Positions 36,178 through 44,152 of a stretch of 64,000 nt of DNA are shown piece by piece; position 1 is the stretch's first letter, and each line of letters begins with the position of its first letter. The position numbers and the translations under genes were made by a program. The stretch lies in contig JOHN01000030.1 in NCBI GenBank assembly GCA_000719695.1, forward strand, positions 1 to 64,000, given 5' to 3'. Source of the DNA: Streptomyces sp. NRRL F-6131 (GTDB lineage Bacteria; Actinomycetota; Actinomycetes; Streptomycetales; Streptomycetaceae). Under the pieces are notes generated by a model that was not told where the DNA came from, did not search any database, and worked only from the letters and a program-made list of their open reading frames with translations.

Positions 36178-37804
36178 GGATCTCCTCGAACGCCCCGTCC
36201 AGCGACCCCGTCCCGTCGAACAGCTTGCCGCCGCTCAGGTCCGCGATCCCCTGCAACTGCCCCTTCGCCGCGTCGCCGAACAGGATCGGGAACACCGGAA
36301 CCGACTTCTGCGCCGGTGAGAGACCCCCGTAGAAGGTCCGGAAGTCCTTGTCCGTCGCCCCCTCGTTGCTCTCCCCGTCCGTCATCAGCACGATCGAGGT
36401 GAACCGGTCGTCCCCGGCCGCCGACTGCTGCCGCTCGATCACCCGGTACGCCTCCTGCAGCGAGGAGTACACCGCCGTCCCGCCGTCCGCCGACAGCGCC
36501 TGGACGTCCCCGTTGATCGAGGCCAGCTCCTGCCGGGCGCCCGCGCCGGTCGGCACCGAGTGGGTCTTCGTCGACTTCACCTTCGAGGCGAAGGAGATCA
36601 GCGTGACCTCCTCGCGGTCCCGGAACCGGCGCACCCCCCGGGTGTCGTCCGCGCCGGTCAACCGGCCCATCGCCGACTTCAGCGAGGCCAGCCGCTGCCC
36701 GGCCATCGACCCCGAGGTGTCCAGCACGTACACCGTGCGCGAGGGCCGCCGCAGCTCGTTCTGGTACGAGGACAGCAGCCCGTCCGCCACCTGCCGGGTG
36801 CCGGGGAACGGCAGCTCGTGCCGCCGGTCCGTCGGCAGCCCCGCCGCGGGGGCGGTCCCCGGCGCGACCGGACGGCGCAGCGTCAGCTCGGAGATCCGCT
36901 TCTGCACGTCCTCCTTCAGCAGGTAGGAGGTGAGCCGCTGGAACGACTCCCGCTCCCGCTCCTGCGAGGTGCTCAGCAGCGTCAGCGGGTAGTTGGCGGA
37001 GATCACGCCGTCGGTCGGCCGGACCACGGTGAGCTGCTGGTCGGCGGCCAGCGTCTTGTTCATCGACAGCAGCACCGACTCGTAGTTCACCAGCGCCCCG
37101 ACCGAGCCCCGCTCCGCCCGGCCGTACGCCTGGGCCAGCCAGCCGGACGAGCCGGAGGTCAGCTTCTGGCCGGTGAAGAACTGCTTGAGCTGCGGCGTCG
37201 CCTTCTGCACGTCCGCCTCGGTCAGCGCCGAACTCGCCCCCGAGAACGCCGAGGCCACCGCCACCAGTGCCGAGAAGCCCGAGTTCGACCGGGACGGGTC
37301 CGCCATGCCGTAGGCCAGCTTGCCGCCGGACGCCGCCTCCGCCAGGTTGCCCCAGGTCACCTTGGAGCCGTCCCCCCAGGACAGGTCGTTCAGCACCGAG
37401 GAACGGATGCCGAAGGCCACCGGCGAGGTCATGATCGGCGTCTCGGAGAGCAGTTTCGCCTTGCTCCCCCCGTCCAGGTGGAGGTACTGGTTCGACGGGA
37501 ACCAGATCGCGTCGTACTTGCCGTCGGCCTTGCCCGTGGACACCGCGTCCGCGCCGTCCAGCGAGCCGGTCCAGGCGAACTGCACCGTCACCCCGGTGGC
37601 CTTCTGGGCCTCCTCCAGCACCGGCGCCATGTCCTGGAGTTCACTGCCGGCCAGCACCCGCAGCACCCCGGGCCGGGCGCTGGCCGCCGGCGGGTCGCTC
37701 GGTCCCGGCTTCGGCGGCGCCGCCGGCGAGGACGTGCACGCCGTCACCGTCGCCACCAGCAGCGCCAGCCCGGCCGCCAGGCCCCGTACTCCGCTCCCGC
37801 GCAT
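36164..37804 (-). CDS. Lipoprotein with substrate-binding domain and C-terminal von Willebrand factor A domain
   Basis: A 546-residue protein with a lipoprotein signal (LALLVATVTAC, lipobox VTAC). Residues about 45-330 are a type-2 extracellular solute-binding fold (VLRVLAGSELQDMAPVLEEA..., YDAIWFPSNQYLHL, LAYGMADPSRSNSGFSALVA). Residues about 350-546 are a VWA domain with an intact metal site DTSGSMAG, then ADGGTAVYSSL and LMTDGESNEG. Fusion of a binding-protein fold to VWA is uncommon and no ABC transporter is nearby. Start ATG 37804 gives a compact signal; ATG 37831 is an alternative. Confidence 0.82.
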   Translation of the reverse strand: MRGSGVRGLAAGLALLVATVTACTSSPAAPPKPGPSDPPAASARPGVLRVLAGSELQDMAPVLEEAQKATGVTVQFAWTGSLDGADAVSTGKADGKYDAIWFPSNQYLHLDGGSKAKLLSETPIMTSPVAFGIRSSVLNDLSWGDGSKVTWGNLAEAASGGKLAYGMADPSRSNSGFSALVAVASAFSGASSALTEADVQKATPQLKQFFTGQKLTSGSSGWLAQAYGRAERGSVGALVNYESVLLSMNKTLAADQQLTVVRPTDGVISANYPLTLLSTSQERERESFQRLTSYLLKEDVQKRISELTLRRPVAPGTAPAAGLPTDRRHELPFPGTRQVADGLLSSYQNELRRPSRTVYVLDTSGSMAGQRLASLKSAMGRLTGADDTRGVRRFRDREEVTLISFASKVKSTKTHSVPTGAGARQELASINGDVQALSADGGTAVYSSLQEAYRVIERQQSAAGDDRFTSIVLMTDGESNEGATDKDFRTFYGGLSPAQKSVPVFPILFGDAAKGQLQGIADLSGGKLFDGTGSLDGAFEEIRGYQ

Positions 37805-37839
37805 CGCCCCTGCTCCTGTCGCCTCGCCCATGTCCCCCG

Positions 37840-38958
37840 TCACCGCTTCTTCGTGGTCTCGATCAGGCGCGTCATGATCTCCGGCGTCGGCACCGTGGCC
37901 TGGGACACCTTGGCCGCCCCCAGATCCGGCGCGAACGCGAACAACGGCTCCGCCTGGCCCTTGCGCAGCTCCCGCAGCTGGTCGGCGAACGCCTGCGCGC
38001 CCGCCGCGCCCGACGGCCGGAAGCCGAACGTGATCTCCAGCTCCCGCAGCTTCGGGTCGTCGGCCAGCGCGTCGGCGAGCTTCTGGCCGTTGTCGGTGAG
38101 TCCGACGATCGTGTGGTCGGAGAGGACGGTGGTGTCCGGGTAGAGCATCACCATGTCCGTCGGCGCCTTCTGCTTCAGCATCAGTTCGAGTGCCTGGGAC
38201 TCGTACGCCAGCACCAGCGGGCGTCCGTTGTTGGACACGAAGTCCATGAACGGCTCCTCCGTGGAGTTCTTCATCACGCCCTGCCTGGTGACCGCCGCGG
38301 TCAGCGTGCCGCCGGGCGGTGGCACCGAAGCGGGGTCCGTGACCACCTGCTTGTTGTTCAGCAGGAAGGACACCATGGCGACGTACAGGGCGCCCGAGGA
38401 GGAGGTCTCCGGGTTGGTGGTGGTCAGGAAGATGGACCCGGAGAGGTCGCCGGGCTTCTCCGGCGGCTTCGGAAGCTGCTGCCACGTCCGGTTGGTGTCG
38501 ATCCCCTTGAGGAAGTCGTCCATGGCGAAGGTCCAGACCTTGCTCGCGTCGTCCTGGTGCGCCAGGTTGTTGTCCCTCAGCACGTCGGCGGTCGACTTGT
38601 GCGCGACGATCACCAGCGGCGAGTAGAACGGCCGGGTCGGCGTGCTCTTCAGGTTGTGCTTGGCCTTGATCGCCTCGGCGGGCTGCTGGCTGGCCGGGAA
38701 GACGAAGTCCAGCTTGTCGTCCTTGAGTTCACTCATCTGCCAGGAGCCGGCGCTCTGGGTGTTCACCACGAGTCCCCGGGCCCTCAGCGCGTCCTTCACG
38801 CGCTGGTCGGCGAAGAACGCCCCCTTCTCCGACCCGACCGTGCCGGTCACGGTCACGACCCCGCCCCCCTCGGGGTCGTCCTTCCCCCGGTTCAGGACCG
38901 CGAACGCCAGACCCCCCAGTACCAGTAGTGCTGTCAGCACCCCGATCACGCGCTTCAT
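37840..38958 (-). CDS. Membrane-anchored substrate-binding-like protein, first gene of the VWA operon
   Basis: A 372-residue protein with one N-terminal hydrophobic segment (about 4-22, no lipobox Cys) and an extracellular solute-binding fold: DFVFPASQQPAEAI, LVIVAHKSTADVL, DLSGSIFLTTTNPETSSSGALYVAM, PLVLAYESQALEL. The sequence resembles the binding half of the next gene in layout. It begins the unit; the VWA gene follows after 35 bases. The ligand is unknown and no permease or ATPase is adjacent, so sensing or surface adhesion is as likely as transport. Confidence 0.75.
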   Translation of the reverse strand: MKRVIGVLTALLVLGGLAFAVLNRGKDDPEGGGVVTVTGTVGSEKGAFFADQRVKDALRARGLVVNTQSAGSWQMSELKDDKLDFVFPASQQPAEAIKAKHNLKSTPTRPFYSPLVIVAHKSTADVLRDNNLAHQDDASKVWTFAMDDFLKGIDTNRTWQQLPKPPEKPGDLSGSIFLTTTNPETSSSGALYVAMVSFLLNNKQVVTDPASVPPPGGTLTAAVTRQGVMKNSTEEPFMDFVSNNGRPLVLAYESQALELMLKQKAPTDMVMLYPDTTVLSDHTIVGLTDNGQKLADALADDPKLRELEITFGFRPSGAAGAQAFADQLRELRKGQAEPLFAFAPDLGAAKVSQATVPTPEIMTRLIETTKKR

Positions 38959-39166
38959 GCCGGACGATTCCCCCTCGTCTACCGTTCCCGGCCCACCCGG
39001 GTGACGAGCGTCCCGCCGGGCCGGGAGCGGGGGCGTACGTCACGGTGAACCGGGGGTGAACAGCCCTTCACGGAATCGCATCGGCTCGGTCGGCCGGTCA
39101 GGTACAGGCATGTTCAAGGCAATGTGTTCAAAAGGTGATTGACAGCCGGTCATTCGCGTCGAGAGG

Positions 39167-39505
39167 GTGAACGCGACTGTGGCGACACGAACGGTCGCCG
39201 AGCGAACGACCACGGGGGGTCTGTACGTCATGGGTGTCTTCGGGCGGGGAACACCGAGCGGGCCGGAGCCCGCGACGCCGGGCAGCCGGCATCCCGGCAG
39301 GGGCGGTCCGAGGGCCGGTACCCGTCTCGCCAGGGTGGCCGCGGCCGCCGGCGTGGCGCTCTCCCTGGTCCTGACGATGGCGAACGGCGAGTCCTTCGCC
39401 AGGAGCGAGGCGCCGAAGGGCGACCACGTCGAATCCGCCGCCGACGCGGTCGACGCCACCCTGCGCCGCACCTCCGACGGCGTCTACGTGCCGCAGGCGA
39501 CCTGA
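39167..39505 (+). CDS. Short secreted-type fragment, probably the N-terminus of a decayed RHS protein
   Basis: The 112-residue reading frame has a plausible signal segment (LARVAAAAGVALSLVLTMANG) and ends in DATLRRTSDGVYVPQAT. Four bases before its stop another frame continues into RHS-type sequence. The best explanation is the head of an RHS-repeat protein, cut short by a frameshift and large internal loss. It could also be a small secreted protein in its own right. GTG 39167 or ATG 39230 are possible starts. Confidence 0.35.
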   Translation: MNATVATRTVAERTTTGGLYVMGVFGRGTPSGPEPATPGSRHPGRGGPRAGTRLARVAAAAGVALSLVLTMANGESFARSEAPKGDHVESAADAVDATLRRTSDGVYVPQAT

Positions 39506-39645
39506 CCTACACCTGAAACGCCCGCGGCAAGCTCACCGCGCTCACCGGGCCGAGCGGCACCGCCACCTTCGGCTACGACGCCCGGGGCCGCCGCACCAGC
39601 CGCACCGTCGGCGGCACCACGACCACCTTCTCGCCGAGGACACCG
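39502..39645 (+). pseudogene. RHS/YD-repeat remnant
   Basis: Read from 39502 the DNA gives LTYT-stop-NARGKLTAL, then GPSGTATFGYDARGRRTSR, a textbook RHS/YD-repeat sequence, with an in-frame TGA at 39514 where a Tyr or Trp codon is expected. It runs directly, in the same frame, into the peroxidase remnant that follows. No complete RHS gene surrounds it. Confidence 0.75.
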
Positions 39646-39973
39646 ATGGAACGTCAGGTGTGGGTCCGGGCCGGGGTCGACGAGCCCGCCTGGGCGGCCG
39701 GCGGAAGCTACCAGGTGGTCCGGCTGATCCGCTTCGCAATGCCGCTCTGGGACGCCGACGCCGTCCCGAAGCAGGAGGCCGTCATCGGTCGGCGCAAGGA
39801 CGGCGCCGCACCGCTCGGCGCTGCCCGGGAGACCGAGGCTGCGGGGGGAGGCGCTGGAGCGGTACGTCCTGCCGTTCGGCGGCGGCTACTACTTCACGCT
39901 GCCCGGGCCCGTGCCGGGCGGGGCCGGCGAGCACCTCGGGGCCGGGCTGCTGGCCGCCGCGTCAACCGGCTGA
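39646..39973 (+). pseudogene. DyP-type peroxidase (EfeB/DtpA-like) remnant
   Basis: The first part reads AWAAGGSYQVVRLIRFAMPL then WDADAVPKQEAVIGRRKDG, a diagnostic central stretch of dye-decolorising peroxidases. After RETEAA the frame is lost; in another frame from 39848 the family C-terminus appears, EALERYVLPFGGGYYFTLPG ... GEHLGAGLLAA, ending at TGA 39971-39973. The middle, including the haem-ligand His region, and the whole N-terminus are missing. The gene is clearly broken by deletion and frameshift. Confidence 0.75.
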
Positions 39974-40068
39974 GCGGCGTCCCGCCCGTTCGGGCGGGGC
40001 CGGGCGACGATGTGTCAGATTGTTCAACTCGCCTTCCGGCAACGGCCATCCCGTTGTCCGGACCGGCA

Positions 40069-40098
40069 TCGACGTTACGCGCCGGTAATGCCTACGCT
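40069..40098 (+). promoter_or_regulatory. pyk promoter, probably leaderless
   Basis: TCGACG (40069-40074, five of six bases of TTGACG) and TACGCT (40093-40098, TANNNT) are separated by 18 bases. The predicted transcription start falls at about 40105-40106, the A of the ATG chosen for pyk. Confidence 0.5.
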
Positions 40099-40105
40099 CA
40101 GCACT

Positions 40106-41536
40106 ATGCGCCGAGCAAAAATCGTCTGTACCCTCGGGCCCGCCACCGACAGCTACGACCAGATCAAGTCCCTGGTCGACGCTGGGATGGACATCGCCCG
40201 ATTCAACCTGAGCCACGGCTCCCACATCGAGCACGAGGAGCGCTACCGCCGGGTCCGCAAGGCCGCGGACGAGAGCGGCCGCAGCATCGGCGTGCTCGCC
40301 GACCTTCAAGGCCCGAAGATCCGCCTCGGAACCTTCACCGAGGGTCCGGTACTTCTCGAACGCGGCGACGAGTTCACCATCTCCACCGACAAGGGCGTCG
40401 AAGGGGATCAGAACGGCTGCGGCACCACCTACGCCGGGCTCGCCGGGGACGTCACCGTCGGCGAGCGGATCCTCGTCGACGACGGGCGGGTCACCCTGGA
40501 GGTCGCCGAGGTGGACGGGCCCCGGGTCCGCTGCCTCGTCGTCGAGGGCGGCCTGGTCTCCGACCACAAGGGCCTCAACCTCCCCGGGATCGCCGTCTCG
40601 GTGCCCGCGCTCAGCGACAAGGACGTCGTCGACCTGCGCTGGGCCCTGCGGACCGGGGCCGACCTGATCGCGCTCTCCTTCGTCCGCAGCGGCCGGGACG
40701 TCGAGGACGTCCACCGGGTGATGGACGAGGAGGGGCGTCGCGTCCCGGTCATCGCCAAGATCGAGAAGCCGCAGGCGGTGCGGAACCTCGACTCCATCGT
40801 CGACCGCTTCGACGGCATCATGGTGGCCCGCGGCGACCTGGGCGTGGAGATGCCGCTGGAGCAGGTGCCGATGGTCCAGAAGCGGGCCGTCAAGCTCGCC
40901 CGGCGCAACGCCAAGCCGGTCATCGTCGCCACCCAGATGCTCGACTCGATGATCAACTCCTCGCGCCCCACCCGCGCCGAGGCCTCCGACGTCGCCAACG
41001 CCGTCCTCGACGGCACCGACGCGGTGATGCTCTCCGGCGAGACCTCGGTCGGCAAGTACCCGTCCGAGACGGTCCGGACCATGGGCCGGATCATCGAAGC
41101 CGCCGAGCAGGACGTCCTGGCCGACGGCCTGCCCGTCCTCACCCCGAGCAACAAGCCCCGCACCCAGGGCGGGGCGGTGGCCCGCGCGGCCGCCGAGATC
41201 GGCGACTTCCTGCACGCCAAGTACCTGATCGCCTTCACCCAGTCCGGCGACACCGCCCGTCGGCTGACCCGCTACCGCTCGCCGATCCCGGTGCTCGCCT
41301 TCACCTACGAACCGGCCGTCCGGAGCCAACTCGCCCTCACCTGGGGCGTGGAGACCTTCCTCGGCCCGTTCGCGCCCACCACCGACGAGATGGTCGAGCA
41401 GGTCGACGCGGCGCTCCTCTCCCTCGGCCGCTGCCAGAAGGGCGACATCGTCGTCATCACCGCCGGCTCCCCGCCCGGCCTCGCGGGCTCCACCAACCTC
41501 GTCCGCGTCCACCACGTGGGCACCCTGGACAACTGA
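40106..41536 (+). CDS. pyk: Pyruvate kinase
   Basis: Pyruvate kinase makes pyruvate and ATP from phosphoenolpyruvate and ADP. The 476-residue protein starts with the conserved RRAKIVCTLGPATDSYDQ, then DIARFNLSHG, DLQGPKIRLG, the catalytic VIAKIEKPQAVRN (active-site Lys), MVARGDLGVEMPLE, ATQMLDSMI, DAVMLSGETSVGKYP and a C-terminal regulatory domain ending FTQSGDTARRL...VITAGSPPG. ATG 40106 matches the usual start and a leaderless promoter; ATG 40088 would add six residues. Streptomyces carry two pyk genes; I cannot say which this is. Confidence 0.95.
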   Translation: MRRAKIVCTLGPATDSYDQIKSLVDAGMDIARFNLSHGSHIEHEERYRRVRKAADESGRSIGVLADLQGPKIRLGTFTEGPVLLERGDEFTISTDKGVEGDQNGCGTTYAGLAGDVTVGERILVDDGRVTLEVAEVDGPRVRCLVVEGGLVSDHKGLNLPGIAVSVPALSDKDVVDLRWALRTGADLIALSFVRSGRDVEDVHRVMDEEGRRVPVIAKIEKPQAVRNLDSIVDRFDGIMVARGDLGVEMPLEQVPMVQKRAVKLARRNAKPVIVATQMLDSMINSSRPTRAEASDVANAVLDGTDAVMLSGETSVGKYPSETVRTMGRIIEAAEQDVLADGLPVLTPSNKPRTQGGAVARAAAEIGDFLHAKYLIAFTQSGDTARRLTRYRSPIPVLAFTYEPAVRSQLALTWGVETFLGPFAPTTDEMVEQVDAALLSLGRCQKGDIVVITAGSPPGLAGSTNLVRVHHVGTLDN

Positions 41537-41542
41537 CCGTCC

Positions 41543-41576
41543 CGGTGCGGCCCTGCCACGGGGCGGGGCCGCACCG
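41543..41576 (+). terminator. Terminator after pyk
   Basis: CGGTGCGGCCC (41543-41553) and GGGCCGCACCG (41566-41576) form a perfect 11-bp stem with a 12-base loop, seven bases past the stop. Confidence 0.8.
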
Positions 41577-41682
41577 ACGCGAAAAGGGCCGCCCCTACCT
41601 GAACGGATGAGGACCCGCAGGCGTCAGGACGACCCGAATGTGACTTCTGTGGCGTTGTGTGACTTTGGAATCGAAGGAAAAG

Positions 41683-41755
41683 TACCCCGGGTGGGATTCG
41701 AACCCACGCTGGATGGTGTTTGAGACCATTGCCTCTACCGCTGGGCTACCGGGGC
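41683..41755 (-). tRNA. tRNA with CAA anticodon (Leu by codon) but a short class I variable loop
   Basis: The reverse strand folds into a 73-base cloverleaf. The acceptor is GCCCCGG/CCGGGGT with a G1-U72 wobble and discriminator A73; CCA is not encoded. The D arm GCCC...AGGC has a C-A mismatch at its closing pair. The anticodon arm is ATGGT-CTCAAAC-ACCAT, giving anticodon CAA. The variable region is only CCAGC (five bases), and the T arm is GTGGG-TTCGAAT-CCCAC. Bacterial tRNA-Leu normally has a long variable arm, so the identity is unusual. It lies alone between pyk and the ANTAR gene. Confidence 0.85.
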
Positions 41756-41855
41756 ATCCACAGATCCGAAGGTTGCCCCCGACCCTGCTTGAACCCAAAC
41801 ATACCGTGTCTGGGTACCCTCGTGCATGCAGTACCCCGCCGGAACGAGGAGCCCC

Positions 41856-42512
41856 GTGAGCACCGCCGACGAGCAGGCTGAGCCGCTTGAGACCGATTCG
41901 CCCCAGATCACCCGCATTGTGATCGCCGAGGACGAGGCACTGATCCGCCTCGACCTCAAGGAGATGCTGGAAGAGGAGGGGTACACCGTCGTCGGCGAGG
42001 CCGGGGACGGGGCGACGGCGGTCCGGCTGGTCCAGGAGCTGAAGCCGGACCTGGCGATCCTCGACGTGAAGATGCCGGTGCTGGACGGGCTGTCCGCGGC
42101 CGAGCAGATCCACGAGGCGCACCTGGCGCCGGTGCTGATGCTGACGGCGTTCTCGCAGCGCGAGCTGGTGGACCGGGCCCGGGACGCGGGCGCGATGGCG
42201 TACATCGTGAAGCCGTTCTCCAAGAGCGACCTGGTGCCGGCGATCGAGATGGCGGTGTCCCGGTACACGGAGATGCGGACGCTGGAGGAGGAGATCGCGG
42301 ATCTCACCCAGCGGCTGGAGACCCGGAAGCTGGTGGACCGGGCGAAGAGCGTGCTGCAGACCAAGTTCGGGCTGAACGAGCCGGCCGCGTTCCGGTGGAT
42401 CCAGAAGACCTCGATGGACCGCCGGATGACGATGGCGGCGGTCGCCGAGGCCGTGATCGAAGAGGGCGAGGCCCAGGACAAGAAGAAGGCCGAGGAGGCC
42501 GCGTCCGAGTAG
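41856..42512 (+). CDS. ANTAR-domain response regulator (PdtaR-like)
   Basis: The 218-residue protein has an N-terminal receiver domain (IVIAEDEALIRLDLKEML, phospho-Asp in DLAILDVKMP, LTAFSQRE, IVKPFSKSDL) and a C-terminal ANTAR RNA-binding domain (LTQRLETRKLVDRAKSVLQT, then NEPAAFRWIQKTSMDRRMTM). ANTAR proteins bind paired hairpins in nascent RNA and prevent termination. Mycobacterium tuberculosis PdtaR (Rv1626) is the likely orthologue, and it too lies near pyruvate kinase and polA genes. The kinase partner PdtaS is not in the window. GTG 41856 follows AGGAGCCCC. Confidence 0.9.
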   Translation: MSTADEQAEPLETDSPQITRIVIAEDEALIRLDLKEMLEEEGYTVVGEAGDGATAVRLVQELKPDLAILDVKMPVLDGLSAAEQIHEAHLAPVLMLTAFSQRELVDRARDAGAMAYIVKPFSKSDLVPAIEMAVSRYTEMRTLEEEIADLTQRLETRKLVDRAKSVLQTKFGLNEPAAFRWIQKTSMDRRMTMAAVAEAVIEEGEAQDKKKAEEAASE

Positions 42513-42530
42513 GCCCGCGGGCGGAGCGTA

Positions 42531-42570
42531 CGACGGAGGGCCCGGCACGCGAGTGCCGGGCCCTCCGTCG
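42531..42570. terminator. Bidirectional terminator between the ANTAR gene and livF
   Basis: CGACGGAGGGCCCGGCAC (42531-42548) and its exact complement (42553-42570) give an 18-bp stem capped by GCGA. The two flanking genes converge on it. Confidence 0.9.
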
Positions 42571-42584
42571 TGGAGCGGGGCTGG

Positions 42585-43301
42585 TCAGTCCTCGCCGAGG
42601 TAGGCCTTGCGGACCGACTCGTCGTGCAGGAGGTCGGCGCCGGTGCCCTGGAGGACGATGGAGCCGGTCTCCATGACGTAGCCGCGGTCCGACAGCGAGA
42701 GCGCCGCCTGGGCGTTCTGCTCGACCAGCAGGATGGTCGTCCCGTCGGCCTTGAGCTCGACGATGGTCGCCATGATCTTCTGCATCATCAGCGGCGAGAG
42801 GCCCATCGAGGGCTCGTCGAGCATCAGCAGCTTGGGCCGGGACATCAGGGCGCGTCCCATGGCGAGCATCTGCTGCTCGCCGCCGGAGAGCGTGCCGGCG
42901 GCCTGCTTGCGGCGTTCGCCGAGGATGGGGAAGAGGCCGTAGGCCCGTTCGACGTCCTTGGCGATGCCGTCGCCGTCGCTGCGCAGGAAGGCGCCGAGGA
43001 GCAGGTTCTCCTCGATGGTCATGCGCGGGAAGATGTGCCGGCCCTCGGGGGAGTGGGCGAGGCCCAGGGCGACGATCTTGTGGGCGGGCACGGCGGCGAG
43101 CGGCCGGCCGTCGAAGGTGACGGTGCCCGCGGTGGGCTTGAGCAGGCCGGACAGGGTGCGCAGGGTGGTGGTCTTGCCGGCGCCGTTGGTGCCGATCAGG
43201 GTGGTGACCTCGCCCTGGTTGACGGTGAAGCTGATGCCCTTGACGGCTTCGATCTTCCCGTAGGCGACGCGGAGGTCCTGGACTTCGAGGAGTGCGGTCA
43301 C
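42585..43301 (-). CDS. livF: Branched-chain amino acid ABC transporter ATP-binding protein LivF
   Basis: A 238-residue ABC ATPase, one of the two that power the Liv permease. It has Walker A GTNGAGKTTTL, the LivF-type SPEGRHIFPRMTIEENL, signature LSGGEQQMLAMGRAL, Walker B LLMLDEP and the switch His/Gln region LLVEQNA. The end AYLGED is typical of LivF. GTG 43301 overlaps the livG stop by four bases (GTGA), so it is translationally coupled. It is the last gene of the operon and runs into a bidirectional terminator. Confidence 0.95.
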   Translation of the reverse strand: MTALLEVQDLRVAYGKIEAVKGISFTVNQGEVTTLIGTNGAGKTTTLRTLSGLLKPTAGTVTFDGRPLAAVPAHKIVALGLAHSPEGRHIFPRMTIEENLLLGAFLRSDGDGIAKDVERAYGLFPILGERRKQAAGTLSGGEQQMLAMGRALMSRPKLLMLDEPSMGLSPLMMQKIMATIVELKADGTTILLVEQNAQAALSLSDRGYVMETGSIVLQGTGADLLHDESVRKAYLGED

Positions 43302-44152
43302 TGGTCGGTCTCCGTAACGGGGGCGGTGCCTTCGAGCGGGGCGCCGAGGTAGGCGGTGATGACGCGTTCGTCGTTCTGGACCGTCTCGCGGTCGCCCTCG
43401 ACGATCTTCTGGCCCTGGACGAGCACGGCGGTGCGGTCGCAGAGGTTGAAGATGAAACGCATGTCGTGCTCGATGACGAGGACGGAGACGCCCCGGTCGC
43501 GGATGGCGAAGACGAGTTCCTCGGCGGCTCGGGTCTCCTGGGGGTTCATGCCGGCGGTGGGCTCGTCGAGGAGCAGCAGGCCGGGGTCGGAGGCGAGGGC
43601 GCGGGCGATCTCCAGCTTGCGCTGCTCGCCGTAGGGGAGGTTGCGGGCGAGGTGGTCGGCCTTGCCGGCGAGGCCGGTGAACTCCAGGAGCTCCATGGCC
43701 TTGTCGCGGCTCTCCTGCTCGGAGCGGCGGTAGCCGGGGCCGCGCAGGACGGCGGAGAACAGGCCCTGGTGCATCCGGCTGTGCCGGCCGACCTGGACGT
43801 TCTCCAGGACGGTCATGTTGGCGAAGAGCCGGATGTTCTGGAAGGTGCGGGCGATGCCGGCCTGGGTGACCAGGTGGGGCTTGGGCGGCAGGACGGCGCC
43901 CTGGTAGGTGACGGTGCCCTCGGTGGGCACGTAGAGGCCGGTGAGGCAGTTGAAGAAGGTGGTCTTGCCGGCACCGTTGGGGCCGATGAGACCGATGATC
44001 TCGCCGCGGCCGACGGTCAGGGAGACGTTGTTGACGGCGGTGAGGCCGCCGAACCGCATCGTCACGCCGGAGACGTCGAGCAGGGGCTGGGCGGGGCCGG
44101 GCGCGGTGCCGGCGGCCGCGGGGGCGTCGGTGGTGGTCATCTGGAGGGTCAC
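43298..44152 (-). CDS. livG: Branched-chain amino acid ABC transporter ATP-binding protein LivG
   Basis: The 284-residue ATPase has Walker A GPNGAGKTTFFN, ARTFQNIRLFANMTVLENV (LivG-type), signature LPYGEQRKLEIARAL (degenerate LSGGQ, usual in LivG), Walker B LLLLDEP and VLVIEHDMRFIFNLCDR. GTG 44152 overlaps the livM stop as GTGA and has AAGGCAGGGG upstream; ATG 44140 would shorten the protein by four residues and lacks a ribosome binding site. It pairs with LivF to drive LivH/LivM. Confidence 0.94.
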   Translation of the reverse strand: MTLQMTTTDAPAAAGTAPGPAQPLLDVSGVTMRFGGLTAVNNVSLTVGRGEIIGLIGPNGAGKTTFFNCLTGLYVPTEGTVTYQGAVLPPKPHLVTQAGIARTFQNIRLFANMTVLENVQVGRHSRMHQGLFSAVLRGPGYRRSEQESRDKAMELLEFTGLAGKADHLARNLPYGEQRKLEIARALASDPGLLLLDEPTAGMNPQETRAAEELVFAIRDRGVSVLVIEHDMRFIFNLCDRTAVLVQGQKIVEGDRETVQNDERVITAYLGAPLEGTAPVTETDQ

